Source: Neurospora tetraspora
Lineage: Eukaryota; Ascomycota; Sordariomycetes; Sordariales; Sordariaceae
NCBI RefSeq assembly: GCF_033439725.1
Contig: NW_026944389.1
Span: forward strand, 744,001-808,000
Reading direction: 5' to 3'
DNA: 64,000 nt
A model generated the notes under the pieces. It searched no databases. It worked only from the letters and a program-made list of their open reading frames with translations, and was not told where the DNA came from. Shown here piece by piece: positions 41,925-51,271 of the stretch (position 1 is the first letter of the stretch; every line of letters starts with the position of its first letter). The position numbers were made by a program, and so were the translations under genes.

Positions 41925-43003
41925 TCAAAGAAAGCATCCCAAGCACGACCCAATCTCCCAATTCGGATCCAGCCGCTCATTGAACTCCGCAACCTCCGGA
42001 TCAACCCAATCCAGCTTGACCATATACTCCTCCGGAAACCACGTAAAGTCCCTCATATACTCACTCCACGCCCCCTCCTCGCTATGAAGCAAGTACAAAA
42101 ACGCCGCCAGCATCGCAAAAACATCATTGCCCGCATTGTGCCCACACGCCAGGACCCCAAGCGGCGCCAGCAAGTTGTAGGCCGAATCGCTCGTCTCCGC
42201 GTTCCGCCTGGCCCGCTGGAGGTTATGCCACTTCTGGAGATCCCATAGCTCGACCTTCGCCTTGTTTCCCGCAGGGTCAGGGTACTCAGGGAGCTGGATT
42301 CCCCACTGCGACATGATCTTGATCTCCAATCTAGCGTCCCAGAAGAGGAGGATGACGGGTCTTCGCTGGCCTTGGGCGATCTCTTCGGTGGTCAGACCGC
42401 GGGTGGGCAGGCGGTTGAGGATATCTTGTAGTTTGTCCCGGATGGCGCGAGCGGGCCGGATGCGGGATCGGGCGAAGACGCCGTCGTAGGGGTGGGCGAC
42501 GTGGCCAACTATTTTCCCGCCTTTGCCGGGCCAGGTGGTGTGCATGAAGGCGTCGCAGGTCAAGGGGGTGGTTTTGCGCCAGCGGGAGGCGATGTAATGC
42601 CTGACGTGAATCTTCTGGAGTCTTTCCTCGATTGTATGCGTGGCGGAGGCAGCGGCATCTCGGGGGTCGTAGACGGCGATCCCGAGCTCGGACATCCGTT
42701 GCGATTCTGACAGGACTTTTTGGTGCCTTGGATGGTCGATCATTTCGAAGTCGAGGGCGACTAAGATTGTGTCTTTGAGATCATGGGCTATTTCGTCAAG
42801 CTGACCGTGGTACCAGACTACAGGTGGCTTGCGTACCGGGCATCTGGGAGTACTGGGGCTGGGACTTTCGGGCACATCTGGATCGTTATGAGCGGTTGTC
42901 AGCTGGAATGTCGGATAGTGTTTTGTGAATGGGTGAGCGGCCTACCTGGGCTCTCGTCGCCTTCGCTAGGTGGGAGAGGAGGGAAGTAAAGCTGCTTTCT
43001 CAT
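41925..43003 (-). CDS. DEDDh-like nuclease-domain paralogue M, two exons, most canonical copy
   Basis: Exon 1 (43003-42946) encodes MRKQLYFPPLPPSEGDESP. A 68-nt intron (42945-42878, GTAGGC...CCAG) splits an Asp codon, and exon 2 (42877-41925) continues VPESPSPSTPRCP. This gives 336 residues. The open frame alone would begin at GTG, which the splice model explains. Motif I is ILVALDFEMIDH, then MSELGIAVYDPRD, LLFWDARLEIKIM, LWDLQKW and motif III GHNAGNDVFAMLAAFLYL. HNAGND is the form I associate with the Gfd2/YDR514C-like group. The Cys/His insert is weakened (TCDAFMH...AHPYDG). There is no GW tail; the protein ends soon after the domain. It is the furthest upstream of the array and could be closest to the ancestral gene. 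Confidence 0.8.
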
Positions 43004-44260
43004 GGTAAGAGAATAATCTGTGATTATGTTGATAGAGGTACTGATTGACGCTAGTTGGGGGGATGTCCGGTTGTCGGCGGGAGCTTTGAAGAGCGACCGA
43101 GTCGGTTAGGATAATGAGATATCGAGAGAACTCTGTTGAACTTGTAGAAGAGGAGATTGTTTCGGAGACGGTAAACATTTACACTGCCTCAGGCCATGAT
43201 TACATCCTGCAGTTAGCGGACTTCCAGTCGGCAGGTGCCATCAGAACGTCGAAGGAAGTTGTGATCGGCATCAAGCACTTGCTACTCTTTGTACCTTCCT
43301 CATCAGTCCAGTACGGCTGTTTGATGTGGTCCTCGGTGTGTGTTATGTGAACGGATATCCACTGACGTTGGGCCATCCTTCCATTTCCTTCCGGCCAGGA
43401 CTCATTGCTCACGAACATGCACGATATGGTTTTGGGAAGATGTAACGAGGTAATAAGAAGCAGGATGGCTAATCCTAACTTTCCTGATGCATTTAGCCTG
43501 CTCACCGACAGACTGATATGGGCCTTGGGTGATCAGCCCAAAACGGCATTTGTACTCTGCCCTGAGAAATCGCTTGTGTTTCTTGACTCACCCTCCAGGA
43601 TAGACGGCAATAACAAGAGAAGCAAAGATCCAGAAGAACCAGTAATGCGAGGAGTCAGATATGGGCCGGTTGCTTGGCGTCTAACAAACCAAATTCTCAT
43701 CGGCCCCTGACACAAAATTGTTTTCTTCCCCGACAACGGTACGCAAATGATGGCTCATCGGCAAGGCCGCCAGTCAATCACTGATAGGCATGGACGCGAT
43801 GAAATGTTAGACTGAGACCAGAAGGCAACTGCGTGATGTAGGGCAGCTTGAATCCAGTGACAGAGAGGGCATGGTAAGCTGCAGAAAGGTCTTGCTTGTA
43901 AGAGGATCAACCAAAATGAGATAAAGGAGAAATGAATGTGAGATGGGGACGGTTGGCTTAATGATATCCAAACTACAGGGTACTCAGCTCAAAGAACAGG
44001 GTAGGCAGGTTCCAGCTTTGAGATTGCAGAGTGTCCATGAAGAACGTCGTTGGCGATGTTTTGGAAAGCGAAACGCACGGACAGGAATGAGATGTCGTTG
44101 AACTATTCGTGGCTTAAAACCACGGCTGTTCAAAATGACGCGCCCATCTGCCTGCCGGGAGCCTGGGGCACGGTCCTCATCGCGCAATTTGTGGCCCAAG
44201 CTCCCAGCAAGCGGGCTGACACGGCTGATCCAGAGTGGCGGTCCACTGGGAACGAAGTGG
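43004..44260. other. Intergenic, right end of array
   Basis: No gene is supported. A 101-codon plus-strand frame at 43405-43710 has no recognisable feature. AAGTGG at 44255-44260 is the left target duplication of the element that follows. Confidence 0.4.
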
Positions 44261-45090
44261 TACGGTGGCCCAAGTGTTGGCTATGATCAATTGAAAGTTG
44301 GTCCGAGCTCTCAACTGCAACCAACTACCAGCCCTTTTATATCAACGCCTCCATATCACTTGCATACTTAAACTAGAAGACTCACCTACATCCAAAGGCA
44401 TCACATTGTCCATCACATTTACAACTCTTATCAATTCCTATTAACTCTTATACCTCTTATTAACTCTTATTTATTCCTATAGCCCAGAAAGAGCAAAAGG
44501 GACAGGGAAATCCATTTGCATTAATACTCTACCCTAAAGTCTAAAATTTGGAGAAGAAGCGAAGGATCCATTTGCACTACTACCTACCCTAAAAAATCTT
44601 GGCAAACCTCGAGGCTCTTGCTCGCTCATTCTGACCAAAATTTGGAAAAGAATTGGAGGATCTATTTATATTACTACCTTAAATCTTAGTAAACCTCGAA
44701 GCTCTTATTGACTCTCAGTCTCAACTCATTACACCCCTTTGACTCTAATTGATTTTTATTAATTCTAGTTGACTTCTATTAACTCTGGTTGACTTTCATT
44801 GCCTTCAGTTATTGCTTCATTATTTCATTACTTTATTGCTTTATTACTTAATTACTTAATTACTTTATTACTTCATTGCTTTATTACTTCATTACTTCAT
44901 TGCTTCATTACTTCATTGCTTCATTACTTCATTGCTTCGCTCCAATACTTTGCTTCATTAGTTCGATAAAAGGTATTGCATTAGATTATGGAAGCTACCC
45001 TTCAGTGTGAATCTAGTGCCTGCAGCTGGCACGGGCCATTTTCCAACCAAACTTTTTCAATTGATCATAGCCAACACTTGGGCCACCGTA
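44261..45090. mobile_element. MITE-like non-autonomous DNA element in the spf1 promoter
   Basis: An 830-bp element has perfect 36-bp terminal inverted repeats (44261-44296 and 45055-45090) beginning TACGGTGGCCCAAGTGTTGG. AAGTGG is duplicated directly outside both ends (44255-44260 and 45091-45096). The interior is AT-rich and dominated by simple ATTACTTC-type and TTAACTCTTATT-type repeats, with no coding capacity. Perfect ends suggest a fairly recent insertion. A 6-bp duplication does not settle the superfamily. It sits about 340 bases upstream of the spf1 start. Confidence 0.75.
44807..44942 (+). repeat. Degenerate 8-bp tandem repeat (TTACTTCA/TTGCTTCA)
   Basis: A run of ATTACTTC/ATTGCTTC units fills about 135 bases near the right end of the MITE-like element. 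Confidence 0.8.
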
Positions 45091-45432
45091 AAGTGGGCTG
45101 CTGGCGGTTTCGGGGCAAAAAGTCCACTGAAGGGTGGCGGTTGGTTACGTCGCCAGCGGACGCGCAAGCGCTAGTCCTGTCTGGACCTTGGCTCGGACTT
45201 GGCCAACCGTTTGGGTGGGAAAAAGTGTCCCAGGCGAAACGAGAAGTGTCCAGTTCGGAGACAAACACCAGCACCAACGCCAACGTCGACCAGAACAACA
45301 CCCGAGTACCCGACACCATCGAGTCGATTGCTCCCATCACCAACATATCATACGCGCGTCGACCACACTCTCAAAGACGCCGTTCAATGCCGTCTCTATA
45401 GTCGACAACCACCCAACCGTCGAACCGCTATC

Positions 45433-48400
45433 ATGGCGCCGCTCGTCGACAACGCGCAGATCCAGTCTGCCGAGTTGTTGAGGCCGCTGCCTCTCTACCT
45501 CCACGCCTACGTATGGCCGTTTGCCATTATCTGGCCCATCTTCTTCCGCTACTATCTCGATCAGGACCTCTACGATAAGCACATCAACGGCCAGGAATGG
45601 ACCTTTGTCTGGGCCGGCACCATCATCACCGTCCAGGCCCTCGTCTGGCTCTGCACCCACTGGAACATCAACCTTCGTGCCGCCTTTACCGCGAAGAAGG
45701 CACGCTCCGTTCAAGATGCCCAGCTGATCAAGGTCATCCCGGTTGCCAACGCTGGCATTTCCGATATCTGCCCCATTGTGCGCGATACTGTTAGTTTGCC
45801 CCTGTCAAGTTATCCCAGGAGAGATAGAAGACTAACCACCTCACAGGCCGGAGGCAAGACCAACATCTCCTTCCTCTTCCAGAAGCGCCGATTTCTCTAC
45901 AATGCCGAGACCAACTCCTTCAGCACCCTCACGTACCAGATCGACGACGAACCCAAGCCCAAGCTCGAAGTCTTCCAAAAGTCCAGGGGCATCATGACCG
46001 CCTCGGAGCTCGACCGGCTGGAGCAACACTATGGCATGAACACGTTCGATATCCCCGTCCCTACCTTCACGGAGCTCTTCAAGGAACACGCCGTCGCCCC
46101 CTTCTTCGTGTTCCAGGTCTTCTGCGTCGGTCTGTGGATGCTGGACGAATACTGGTACTACTCGCTCTTCACCCTGTTCATGCTCGTTGTCTTCGAGAGT
46201 ACCGTCGTCTGGCAGCGCCAACGCACCCTCAACGAGTTCCGCAGCATGAGCATCAAGCCCTACGACATCTACGTCTACCGCCTTGGCAAGTGGACCGAGA
46301 CCACGAGCGACAAGCTTCTCCCCGGAGATCTTGTGTCTGTTACACGTACAAAGGAGGACAGCGGTGTTGCTTGCGACATGATCTTGGTTGAAGGAACCGC
46401 CATCGTCAACGAGGCCATGCTTTCTGGTGAAAGCACTCCTCTGTTGAAGGACTCCATCCAGCTTCGTCCCGGTGATGCCCAGATTGACCCCGAGGGTCTT
46501 GACAAGAACGCCTTCCTCTGGGGCGGCACCAAGGTCCTGCAGATCACCCACGGCAACCCCGATGAAGAGAAGCCCAAGCTTGCGTCTGGTGTCCCTACTC
46601 CCCCCGATAACGGCGCCATGGCCATCGTCACCAAGACCGGTTTCGAGACCTCCCAGGGTAGCTTGGTTCGCACCATGATCTACTCCACCGAGCGCGTCTC
46701 TGCCAACAACGTCGAGGCCCTGTTCTTCATTCTGTTCCTCCTGATCTTCGCCCTTGCCGCTTCTTGGTATGTCTGGGACGAGGGTGTTCGCAAGGACCGC
46801 AAGCGCTCCAAGCTTCTGCTCGACTGCGTCTTGATCGTTACCAGTGTCGTTCCCCCCGAGCTTCCGATGGAGCTTAGCTTGGCTGTCAACACTAGCTTGT
46901 CTGCTCTTGCCAAGTTCGCCATCTTCTGCACTGAGCCCTTCAGAATTCCCTTTGCCGGTCGCATTGATGTTGCCTGCTTCGACAAGACTGGTACCCTGAC
47001 TGGCGAGGATCTCGTTGTCGAGGGTATCGCTGGTCTTGGCCTCGGCCATTCTGGTACCGACACCCCCCGCGAGTCCGATGGTGCTCACAGCCACATGACC
47101 CCTGTTGACGAGGCCGGTTTGGAGACTACTCTTGTTTTGGCCACCGCCCACGCTCTTGTTAGGCTCGATGAAGGAGACATTGTCGGTGATCCCATGGAGA
47201 AGGCTACCCTTACTGCCCTCGGCTGGTCTCTTGGCCAGAACGATATGCTCAAGACCAGGACTGGCGCCAAGAGCACCGTCCAGGGCAACGTTCAGGTGAA
47301 GCGCCGCTTCCAGTTCTCCAGTGCCTTGAAGCGTCAGAGCTCCGTCGCCACCATCAACGCTACCGATTCCAAGACCGGCCAGAAGCTCAGGGGCACTTTT
47401 GTTGCTGTCAAGGGTGCGCCCGAGACGATCATGAAGATGCTGGTTACCATTCCCAAGGACTACGAAGAGACATACAAGTACTTTACCCGCCGTGGTGCCC
47501 GTGTTCTGGCGCTTGCCTACAAGCAACTCTCTACCGAAAACGAGCTGGGCGCCAGCAAGATCAACGACCTTAAACGCGAGAACGTTGAGGCTGACCTTAC
47601 CTTTGCCGGATTCCTTGTCCTTCAGTGCCCTCTCAAGGAGGATGCCAAGCAGGCCGTGCAGATGCTCAACGAGAGCAGCCACCGTGTTGTCATGATTACC
47701 GGAGATAACCCGCTTACTGCCGTTCATGTCGCTAGGGAGGTCGAGATTGTCGACCGTGACGTTCTCATTTTGGATTCCCCCGAGCACAGCGCCCACGGCG
47801 AAGAGAAGCTCATCTGGCGCAGCGTCGATGACAAGGTCAACATCGAGGTCGACCCTACCAAGCCCATCGACCCTGAGATCATCAAGACCAATGATCTTTG
47901 TGTTACCGGTTACGCTTTGGCCAAGTTTAAGGGACAGGTTGGTTGGAAGACGCTGCTCCGCTATACCTGGGTCTACGCTCGTGTGTCCCCCAAGCAGAAG
48001 GAAGACATTCTTCTCGGTCTCAAGGATATGGGTTACTACACTCTCATGGCTGGTGACGGCACCAACGATGTCGGTGCGCTGAAGCAGGCTCACATCGGTG
48101 TTGCTCTCCTCAACGGTACTCAGGAAGATCTTATTCGCATTGCCGAGCACGCTCGTAACAACAAGATCAAGGATATGTATCAGAAGCAGGTTGACCTCAT
48201 GAAGCGTTGGGGCCAACCCGCTCCTCCTGTCCCCGCTCTGATCGCTCATCTCTACCCGCCTGGACCTTCCAACCCGCACTACAACGTTGCTATGGAGCGT
48301 GAGGCGGCGAAGAAGGGCATCACCGTTGAGAAGCTTGCCAAGACCCTCCACCACAATGCTCCTATCGAGACTGTTACCTCCCCTGGCGCCCAGGCTCTCA

Positions 48401-49449
48401 TCAACCAGGACCCCAAGCAGAGACAGGCTGCGGCTGCCCAGCAGGCGTCCACCTTTGCTGATAAGCTTACCGCTGGTATGATGGACATGGACATGGATGA
48501 CGACGAGCCTCCCACGCTCAAGCTTGGTGATGCCTCGGTCGCTGCTCCCTTCACCTCGAAGCTCCGCAACGTTATGGCCATTCCTAACATCATCCGCCAA
48601 GGCCGCTGCACTCTGGTTGCCACCATTCAGATGTACAAGATCCTTGCCCTCAACTGCCTGATCAGCGCCTACAGCTTGTCTGTGCTCTACCTCGAAGGCA
48701 TCAAGTTCGGTGACGGTCAGATTACCATCAGCGGCATGCTCATGAGCGTCTGCTTCCTGTCCATTTCGCGCGCCAAGTCGGTCGAGGGTCTCTCCAAGGA
48801 GCGTCCCCAGCCCAACATCTTCAACTTCTACATCATCGGCTCCATTCTCGGCCAGTTTGCTGTGCACGTCGTCACTTTGATCTACATTGCCCGCTTCTGC
48901 GACCAGCTCGAGCCACGCGCCGAGAGCGTCGACCTCGAGGCCGAGTTCTCCCCTTCGCTGCTCAACTCTGCCGTCTACCTCCTTCAGCTCATCCAGCAAA
49001 TCTCCACCTTCGCTGTCAACTACCAGGGCCGTCCCTTCCGCGAGTCTCTGTCTGAGAACAAGGGCATGTTCTACGGCATTATTGGTGTCACTGCCATCGC
49101 TTTCGCTTGCTCCACCGAGATGGTACCTGAGCTTAACGAGGCAATGAAGCTTGTGCCCTTCACGGACGAGTTCAAGTACACGATGACTGTGGTCATGATC
49201 TTGGACTACGTTGCCTGCTGGCTCATTGAGGTTGTCTTCAAGTACCTGTTCAGCGACCTCAAGGCCCGTGACATTGCGGTGCGCCGTCATGATCAGCTTG
49301 AACGCGAGAAGATCCGCAAGGCGGAGGAGCTCAAGAAGTTGGAGGAAGAGAAGAGAAAGAAGGATGAGGAGGAGGAGAAGGCGAGGATGGAGAAGGTGGC
49401 CGAGTTTGAGAGGCGGTTGCGGGCGAGAATGGGGGGGAGGGCTGAATAG
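45433..49449 (+). CDS. spf1: P5A-type ATPase, ER Spf1 homologue
   Basis: I start at the ATG at 45433 (ctatcATGGCGCCGCTC). A 57-nt intron (45790-45846, GTTAGT...ACTAACC...CACAG) is a multiple of three and so leaves the frame open; removing it gives 1319 residues, in the range of fungal Spf1 proteins. P-type hallmarks are clear: actuator SGES, P5A signature PPELPMELSLAVN, phosphorylated Asp498 in DKTGTLTGE, MITGDNPLT, and hinge MAGDGTNDVGAL. The C-terminus is a long charged coiled coil (KAEELKKLEEEKRKK). Known P5A ATPases sit in the ER and remove mistargeted tail-anchored or mislocalised helices from the membrane, affecting ion balance and sterols. Housekeeping codon use and intact motifs mark the right border of the accessory array. 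Confidence 0.97.
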   Translation: MAPLVDNAQIQSAELLRPLPLYLHAYVWPFAIIWPIFFRYYLDQDLYDKHINGQEWTFVWAGTIITVQALVWLCTHWNINLRAAFTAKKARSVQDAQLIKVIPVANAGISDICPIVRDTVSLPLSSYPRRDRRLTTSQAGGKTNISFLFQKRRFLYNAETNSFSTLTYQIDDEPKPKLEVFQKSRGIMTASELDRLEQHYGMNTFDIPVPTFTELFKEHAVAPFFVFQVFCVGLWMLDEYWYYSLFTLFMLVVFESTVVWQRQRTLNEFRSMSIKPYDIYVYRLGKWTETTSDKLLPGDLVSVTRTKEDSGVACDMILVEGTAIVNEAMLSGESTPLLKDSIQLRPGDAQIDPEGLDKNAFLWGGTKVLQITHGNPDEEKPKLASGVPTPPDNGAMAIVTKTGFETSQGSLVRTMIYSTERVSANNVEALFFILFLLIFALAASWYVWDEGVRKDRKRSKLLLDCVLIVTSVVPPELPMELSLAVNTSLSALAKFAIFCTEPFRIPFAGRIDVACFDKTGTLTGEDLVVEGIAGLGLGHSGTDTPRESDGAHSHMTPVDEAGLETTLVLATAHALVRLDEGDIVGDPMEKATLTALGWSLGQNDMLKTRTGAKSTVQGNVQVKRRFQFSSALKRQSSVATINATDSKTGQKLRGTFVAVKGAPETIMKMLVTIPKDYEETYKYFTRRGARVLALAYKQLSTENELGASKINDLKRENVEADLTFAGFLVLQCPLKEDAKQAVQMLNESSHRVVMITGDNPLTAVHVAREVEIVDRDVLILDSPEHSAHGEEKLIWRSVDDKVNIEVDPTKPIDPEIIKTNDLCVTGYALAKFKGQVGWKTLLRYTWVYARVSPKQKEDILLGLKDMGYYTLMAGDGTNDVGALKQAHIGVALLNGTQEDLIRIAEHARNNKIKDMYQKQVDLMKRWGQPAPPVPALIAHLYPPGPSNPHYNVAMEREAAKKGITVEKLAKTLHHNAPIETVTSPGAQALINQDPKQRQAAAAQQASTFADKLTAGMMDMDMDDDEPPTLKLGDASVAAPFTSKLRNVMAIPNIIRQGRCTLVATIQMYKILALNCLISAYSLSVLYLEGIKFGDGQITISGMLMSVCFLSISRAKSVEGLSKERPQPNIFNFYIIGSILGQFAVHVVTLIYIARFCDQLEPRAESVDLEAEFSPSLLNSAVYLLQLIQQISTFAVNYQGRPFRESLSENKGMFYGIIGVTAIAFACSTEMVPELNEAMKLVPFTDEFKYTMTVVMILDYVACWLIEVVFKYLFSDLKARDIAVRRHDQLEREKIRKAEELKKLEEEKRKKDEEEEKARMEKVAEFERRLRARMGGRAE

Positions 49450-50129
49450 TTGTGGTCATGATATGGCATCTTGATGAATGTTATGACTTGACTACATGAG
49501 AGAAAGAAAATGGGGTGAGTGAACTGGATATGTTTCATACCTATTAAACTACATCTTTATAATTGGGGGAGTTTGTGATAGAATTGGTGGTGTACAATAC
49601 ATACTATGATAGATTAAGTGGATAGATGTCTGTTCAGCGTGAGTTTGTCTTGTCGTGAACCTTGTTTGGGCCTAAACTGTCGTCCAATTGACCAAGACGT
49701 GCTGACACCCTGAAAATTATCGATGCTCTTCGAGTCTTCGGGACGAACTGGCCCTTTTACCCGGATGCAACATGTAATTGTCGTTGTTGAGTGTTGACGA
49801 GCGAGTGCACAGACCACCCGAACAGTCCAAGTCCCTCTGTGTCGTTGTCCTCAGCGACAAGTGACATCGGGATGTGCTGTCATTGCTGCCTCAGGCCCCA
49901 ACTTACAGTGGGCTTGGGCCTCCACAGCGCACAAGCTGGCGGGGCGGGGTATCCCCAGCCGACCATTCCGAAATGTTGACCGGCTGCGCTAAGCCGGATT
50001 GGGCGGGCCAGGAACGAGACAATTCGTTGCACAGCTTCATCAACATTTCGCGCGCGCCGAGCTTCCAACTTTTGCTCCTTTCTCTCTTCTCTCCCAACCG
50101 TCGTTACACATCCCGTCACGATAGCAACC
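49450..50129. other. Intergenic, mdh promoter
   Basis: This is the 3' region of spf1 followed by the promoter and pyrimidine-rich leader of the malate dehydrogenase gene. No further gene is supported. Confidence 0.5.
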
Positions 50130-51271
50130 ATGTTCGCCGCTTCCAGAATCCAGACCCGTGCCTTCTCGGCCTCTGCCCGCCAGGTATGTTGTCGTCCCTA
50201 AAGTGGCATTTGAGTAATTATCATGTCATAGCTCCAGTCCAGCTTGTCCCAGCTCCTCCAAGCAGGAAGCTCAACACCAGTTCTGAGACTAACATCACCA
50301 CCCCAACATCACAGCTCTCCAAGGTCGCCGTCCTTGGTGCCGCCGGCGGCATTGGCCAGCCCCTCTCCCTCCTCCTCAAGCTCAACCCCAGAGTCACCGA
50401 GCTCGCCCTCTACGATATCCGTGGCGCCCCCGGTGTCGGTGCTGATCTCTCCCACATCAACACCAAGAGCAACGTCAAGGGCTACGAGCCCACCGCCTCC
50501 GGCCTCGCCGAGGCCCTCAAGGGCTCCGAGATCGTCCTCATCCCCGCCGGTGTCCCCCGCAAGCCCGGCATGACCCGCGACGACCTCTTCAACACCAACG
50601 CCTCCATCGTCCGCGACCTCGCCAAGGCCTGCGCCGAGTCGTGCCCCGACGCCAACATCCTCGTCATCTCCAACCCCGTCAACTCCACCGTCCCCATCGT
50701 CTCCGAGATCTTCAAGAAGGCCGGCGTCTACAACCCCAAGCGCCTCTTCGGCGTCACCACCCTCGACGTCGTCCGCGCCTCCCGCTTCGTTGCCGAGATC
50801 AAGGGCACCGACCCCAAGGACGAGAACATCACCGTCGTCGGCGGCCACTCCGGCGTCACCATCGTCCCCCTCTTCTCCCAGAGCAACCACCCCGAGCTCT
50901 CCAAGAACGAGCAGCTCATCCACCGCGTCCAGTTCGGCGGTGACGAGGTCGTCAAGGCCAAGGACGGTGCCGGTTCCGCCACCCTCTCCATGGCCATGGC
51001 CGGTGCCCGCATGGCCGAGTCCCTCCTCCGCGCCTCCCAGGGCGAGAAGGGCGTCATCGAGCCCACCTTTGTCGACTCCCCTCTCTACAAGGACCAGGGC
51101 ATCGACTTCTTCTCCTCCAAGGTCGAGCTCGGCCCCAACGGTGTCGAGAAGATCCACCCCGTCGGCCCCGTCGATGAGGTCGAGCAGAAGCTCCTCGATG
51201 CTTGCCTTGTTGACCTCAAGAAGAACATCCAGAAGGGCAAGGACTTCGTCGCTGCCAACCCTGGCAAATAA
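50130..51271 (+). CDS. mdh1: Mitochondrial malate dehydrogenase
   Basis: Exon 1 (50130-50183) encodes [18 protein letters not shown], a basic amphipathic mitochondrial targeting peptide. A 131-nt intron (50184-50314, GTATGT...ATCACAG) leads to exon 2 (50315-51271). The total is 336 residues, the usual length. The NAD-binding motif is [19 protein letters not shown], the substrate loop [26 protein letters not shown] follows, and the catalytic His lies in [13 protein letters not shown]. The enzyme interconverts malate and oxaloacetate with NAD in the TCA cycle and malate-aspartate shuttle. Strong C-ending codon bias shows high expression. A 282-codon antisense frame is a shadow of that bias. Confidence 0.98.

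Noticed and set aside
12248-43003. Array as a bacterial-style operon
   Set aside because: Each copy keeps its own TATA-like core, leader and gaps of several hundred bases; common direction reflects tandem duplication.
45841-49290. 1149-codon open frame antisense to spf1
   Set aside because: It lies wholly opposite a clear P-type ATPase and arises from strong third-position C bias; its protein has no recognisable domain.
50309-51157. 282-codon open frame antisense to malate dehydrogenase
   Set aside because: A Gly/Asp/Val-rich shadow of a highly biased gene; no independent support.
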